From the NCBI RefSeq assembly GCF_900115185.1, contig NZ_FOVN01000001.1:992001-1056000 (forward strand): a stretch of DNA of 64,000 bases, written 5' to 3'. Numbering within the stretch: the first letter of the stretch is position 1; each line of letters starts with the position of its first letter. The notes under the pieces are model-generated. The model made no database searches, was not told where the DNA came from, and was given only the letters and a program-made list of their open reading frames with translations. Shown one piece after another: positions 60,978 to 64,000 of this stretch. The position numbers were made by a program, and so were the translations under genes. This DNA comes from Algorimicrobium echini. GTDB lineage: Bacteria; Bacteroidota; Bacteroidia; Flavobacteriales; Flavobacteriaceae.

Positions 60978-63791
60978 TTAAAAAGAATATTTAAGTTGTA
61001 AACCTAAATCCATACCGCGTTTGTAATCGGATACCCCTTTACCGTTTGCTGAATTCACAACAACATCACCTAAAGTGGTTTCTCTTATATATTTTACGGT
61101 TGGATTTAATAAATTCATGACACTTAAGTTAACTTCAAAAGCATTGCTTATGGTGTTTTTCCAAATAAAGTCTAGTGTTGGAACGCCTTTTTCAATAACG
61201 TTACCTAATTGTCCAGAACCTAATGCGTCAATTCTGTCAGAGAAATATGAGAATACTAAATTGGCAACAGGTTTATAATTTTTAAATGTTGGGGAATAAC
61301 TAATATCTGCGTTGAAAAGAAAAGGCGAAGCACCTTGAAGGTTATCTTTAGTTTTATTAAAACTAACATCATAAAAATTACCATCAATAGTTTCATATAA
61401 GTCTTGTGTGGTATACATATATGTAGCATTTAAACCAATAGATAAATCGGTTTCATCATTTGAGTTAGTTATTAAATTTTTTCTAACTTCCAGTTCAATG
61501 CCGTAAACATTAGCTTTATCACCAGTTCTAAAATAACGTTGTGTTCCTGTTGCATCAGCGCCAACGACTAAATTAATAGGGTCTTTAATGATTTTTGTGA
61601 AGGCACCAAGTGATAAAATTTCACTTTTACTAAAAAACCATTCATATTTTAAATCGAAATTAAATATTTTAGAATAGCCTTTTTCTAATAAATCTGGATT
61701 ACCACCAACGCGAACTGAAATATCTTCGTAAACAAATGGAGCCACTTCTTTGAATTCTGGTAATGAAGCTGTTTGACTAGCAGATAGCCTTAAGTTTTGA
61801 TCTTCATTCAGACTGTATTTAATGTTTAAACTTGGCAAGAATAAGTTGTTTTTACTCGTAATATTGTCTGTTCCTTGTAATCCTAAATTAATGACATCAA
61901 AGGCAATGTTTTGCTCAACTGATTCTAAACGAACACCTGGTACAAATAACCACTTGTTGCCAGCCTTAATTTCAGCATTGACATAACCTGCATATATGTC
62001 AATTTGGCCTTGGTAGGTGTTTTCAGGAAGGCCAGGTCTATTTGTGTTGGTATAACCAGGAATAGGTTTGATTACTTTTATTTCATAAAGTCCTCCAGTG
62101 TTTTCGTTAATTTGAAGGTTATCTAAAGAGAAGATGCTGTTGAAATTATTAACATCTGTAACAGGATAATTTCCTTGAATTATATCATATCCATAACGGA
62201 TATTGTTGAAATTACGGGTTTTACTCTTACCATTATACCCAATATTTAATTTGGCGTTTTCAGAAATTTCATAAGCGAAATTTAAAAATCCATTATACTC
62301 ATCGTCAGTAATACTTTGGAAATAACGTTGATTGTCATAATCTACATTACTATAAAATATAGGATTTGTGCTAGCATCATTATCAAAAGCCAAATGGTAG
62401 TTTTCTAAACTAATGCGTTTACGGTCTGGCTGATCTGCGTTTACGTAATTATAGCCAAAGCCCCAGTCTACCTCAATTTTTCCGGATTTATGATTTCCTA
62501 ATAGTTGATTAACAAACATTTTAGTTTGGTCAAACTGTACATTCATTTGGTAAAAACCTTCATCTGTATTTTGAATGGCATCACGGTTTTTTCCGTTGCC
62601 ATTGGTACCAAAATAACCTACAACATCTGAAGAGTTATTGATAAAAACAGAATTATATTTAATAGTGTTGGCATTATCTATTTTGTAATTTATGTTAGCC
62701 ATGGCTGTAGTAGTCGTACCATACTCATATTCTTCAGCACTATCCTCAAACGCTTTCTTTTCAACTAGTGTATAATCTCTAGTTGTCCCTTGGCGGTATT
62801 CAAAACCGTTTTCAAAAGAACCTGTTACAAAAATGCTTAAGCGCGATCCGTTTTTAAAATTAAAGGACTTTCCTGTGGAAGCACCATAACTCACATTAAT
62901 AGGTGTTCCTGCAGAAACCGGATCTATGCCATGAGATAGCACAACAGCAAACGGATTGTGGTCATAACGACCATAGTAACCAAAATAGCCAGTGCCTTCG
63001 CTTCTTACAAAATCTTTATTTATGGCATTGGTATTAAAACCGCTGCCTACAAAAACATTTAAAAAGCCATTACCATTGTAATCTTTAGAGTTGATATTAA
63101 CATTTCCTGCCGAAAAATCGCCATAAAAACCAGCAGCATACGCCTTGCTAATAGATACGTTTTCAATGATATCTGAAGAAAATAAATCCAAATCAATATT
63201 CTTTTTATTAACATTGCTAGATGGAAGTGATAAACCATTCATGGTGGTATTCAAGTAGCGATCGCCTAATCCACGAACATATACGTTGCTAGAACCCTCT
63301 TGTTTTGAAACACCCGAAATTTTTGCAACAGCTCCTGCTGCATTACTAACACCTTTACGCGATAATTCTTCAGCACCAATGCTTTGTTTAATTTCTACAG
63401 CTTTTTTCTGCTCTAATAATAAAGCTACTTCACTTTCGCGTTTAGTAGTTGTCGTAATCACGACTTCATCTAATGATGCTGCACTAGCAGCCATAGGTAA
63501 ATTTATTTCGGTAACCTTTCCTGCAATTATTTTTGCTTCTATTTCTTGCGTTTCGTAGCCTACAAAACTAAATACAATGGTATAAGTTCCAGCTTCTAAA
63601 TTGTCAATAAGATACAAGCCGTCCATATCGGTAGTTGTCCCTTTTGCAGTTCCTTTTATTAGTACATTAGCAAAGGGAAGTGGCTCATTGTTGTATTCTT
63701 GGTCAGTGATTTTTCCTGCTAATGAACCCGTATTCTGTGAATACGTTAGTATGGTAACAAATAAAAACAGGTTAAGAAGTAAATATTTCAT
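60978..63791 (-). CDS. TonB-dependent outer-membrane receptor with carboxypeptidase-like N-domain
   Basis: 937 residues. After a signal peptide (LLLNLFLFVTILTYSQ), a CarboxypepD-reg-like domain spans about 22-105 (GSLAGKITDQEYNNEPLPFANVLI, GTYTIVFSFVGYETQEIE). The plug follows at about 125-235 (VEIKQSIGAEELSRKGVSNAAGAVAKISGVSKQEGSSNVYVRGLGDRYLNTTMNG), then a 22-strand-type barrel ending in the terminal Phe of LQLKYSF. It imports a ligand across the outer membrane with TonB energy. There is no SusD partner, so it is not a classic glycan system. It heads the operon with the beta-helix lipoprotein. Confidence 0.93.
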   Translation of the reverse strand: MKYLLLNLFLFVTILTYSQNTGSLAGKITDQEYNNEPLPFANVLIKGTAKGTTTDMDGLYLIDNLEAGTYTIVFSFVGYETQEIEAKIIAGKVTEINLPMAASAASLDEVVITTTTKRESEVALLLEQKKAVEIKQSIGAEELSRKGVSNAAGAVAKISGVSKQEGSSNVYVRGLGDRYLNTTMNGLSLPSSNVNKKNIDLDLFSSDIIENVSISKAYAAGFYGDFSAGNVNINSKDYNGNGFLNVFVGSGFNTNAINKDFVRSEGTGYFGYYGRYDHNPFAVVLSHGIDPVSAGTPINVSYGASTGKSFNFKNGSRLSIFVTGSFENGFEYRQGTTRDYTLVEKKAFEDSAEEYEYGTTTTAMANINYKIDNANTIKYNSVFINNSSDVVGYFGTNGNGKNRDAIQNTDEGFYQMNVQFDQTKMFVNQLLGNHKSGKIEVDWGFGYNYVNADQPDRKRISLENYHLAFDNDASTNPIFYSNVDYDNQRYFQSITDDEYNGFLNFAYEISENAKLNIGYNGKSKTRNFNNIRYGYDIIQGNYPVTDVNNFNSIFSLDNLQINENTGGLYEIKVIKPIPGYTNTNRPGLPENTYQGQIDIYAGYVNAEIKAGNKWLFVPGVRLESVEQNIAFDVINLGLQGTDNITSKNNLFLPSLNIKYSLNEDQNLRLSASQTASLPEFKEVAPFVYEDISVRVGGNPDLLEKGYSKIFNFDLKYEWFFSKSEILSLGAFTKIIKDPINLVVGADATGTQRYFRTGDKANVYGIELEVRKNLITNSNDETDLSIGLNATYMYTTQDLYETIDGNFYDVSFNKTKDNLQGASPFLFNADISYSPTFKNYKPVANLVFSYFSDRIDALGSGQLGNVIEKGVPTLDFIWKNTISNAFEVNLSVMNLLNPTVKYIRETTLGDVVVNSANGKGVSDYKRGMDLGLQLKYSF

Positions 63792-63879
63792 GTGTATTTT
63801 TACAAATTTTCTTGCGGCAAAGAAACGACTGAAGTGTAATCTCTAGGTTAAGTAGGTATTAAACCTATATCATAAAACC

Positions 63880-63893
63880 ATTACCTAAAGGTT
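63880..63893. promoter_or_regulatory. 14-bp near-palindrome in the TonB-receptor promoter
   Basis: ATTACCTAAAGGTT, 89-102 nt upstream of the receptor's ATG. It matches the pit-promoter element at 12 of 14 positions. More ACCT/AGGT half-sites lie between it and the gene (for example at 63845, 63854 and 63863). Confidence 0.45.
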
Positions 63894-63977
63894 ATGAGAT
63901 ATTCTTTTATAATCTGATTTAGAAACGGTTTCTTAACATTGAAAAAATAGTATCTTGCAACTCAATAAAATAGTACA

Positions 63978-64000
63978 ATGAACTGGGAACAATTATTATC
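63978..64000 (+). CDS. start of a probable deoxyguanosinetriphosphate triphosphohydrolase (dGTPase), cut off
   Basis: The last 23 bases open with ATG and encode MNWEQLL. From memory this is the usual N-terminus of flavobacterial dGTPases, which cleave dGTP to deoxyguanosine and triphosphate. Only seven residues are visible, so the call is tentative. A near -7 element (TATCTTG) lies about 25 nt upstream. Confidence 0.35.

Overview
The window looks like a core chromosomal segment of a marine-type Flavobacteriaceae bacterium (phylum Bacteroidota). It is AT-rich. Promoters show the Bacteroidota -7 element TAnnTTTG, secreted proteases carry type IX secretion (T9SS) C-terminal sorting domains, and the gene families (DUF4199, HTTM, S41 Ctp, TonB receptors with carboxypeptidase-like N-domains, glycine/ornithine-lipid acyltransferase fusion) are typical of the family. 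I could not assign a genus. I found no prophage, insertion sequence, CRISPR array or rRNA operon.

Layout. 1-1.6 kb: a minus-strand envelope lipoprotein operon (lipocalin-like, OmpA-like, NlpE-like; the last is cut by the window edge). 1.7-5.3 kb: metG with a secreted protein of unknown function. 5.5-9.2 kb: an LD-carboxypeptidase, small membrane and zinc-ribbon proteins, a lipoprotein divergent from a membrane-bound winged-helix regulator, and yraN. 9.3-20.3 kb: a thiol-redox lipid-envelope protein, mfd, a TerB-like protein, fbp, GNAT, lysC, a bifunctional lipid acyltransferase and a carboxypeptidase-regulatory-domain protein. 20.3-23.5 kb: a regulated small operon (2-hydroxyacid dehydrogenase, membrane LuxR-type HTH, VOC, DUF4199, DUF1801, VOC). 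23.8-32.2 kb: mgtE, rsmA, DUF4286, TPR protein, a small ORF, serS, HTTM protein, ribF. 32.3-40.0 kb: three T9SS-exported metalloproteases (M43, M12B-like, M36). 40.1-42.7 kb: pth, rplY/ctc, prs and tRNA-Leu(CAA). 43-48.8 kb: DUF2141, MscS channel, HupE/UreJ, dCMP deaminase, S41 protease, an FAD oxidoreductase and DUF3109. 48.9-51.5 kb: a LytS/LytTR-type two-component pair. 52.2-55.8 kb: nrdB-nrdA. 55.9-63.8 kb: a PiT phosphate transporter with a fused PhoU-like domain, a MORN/YwqK-like secreted protein, and a beta-helix lipoprotein in an operon with a TonB-dependent receptor. The last 23 bases start a probable dGTPase gene.

Most genes are housekeeping or envelope functions. The most interesting signals are regulatory DNA. 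(i) Two separate helically phased direct-repeat arrays of PhoB/OmpR type, one beside the membrane-bound winged-helix regulator and one in front of the YwqK-like gene. (ii) A pair of TACT-N2-AGTA dyads on two helical turns in front of the VOC/DUF4199 operon, next to a LuxR-type regulator. (iii) A 14-bp near-palindrome shared (12/14) by the promoters of the phosphate transporter and the TonB receptor/beta-helix lipoprotein operon, which suggests they belong to one regulon. (iv) Orphan terminators and two small ORFs that point to unannotated transcripts. (v) Several start codons 4-5 nt from a -7 box, predicting leaderless mRNAs.
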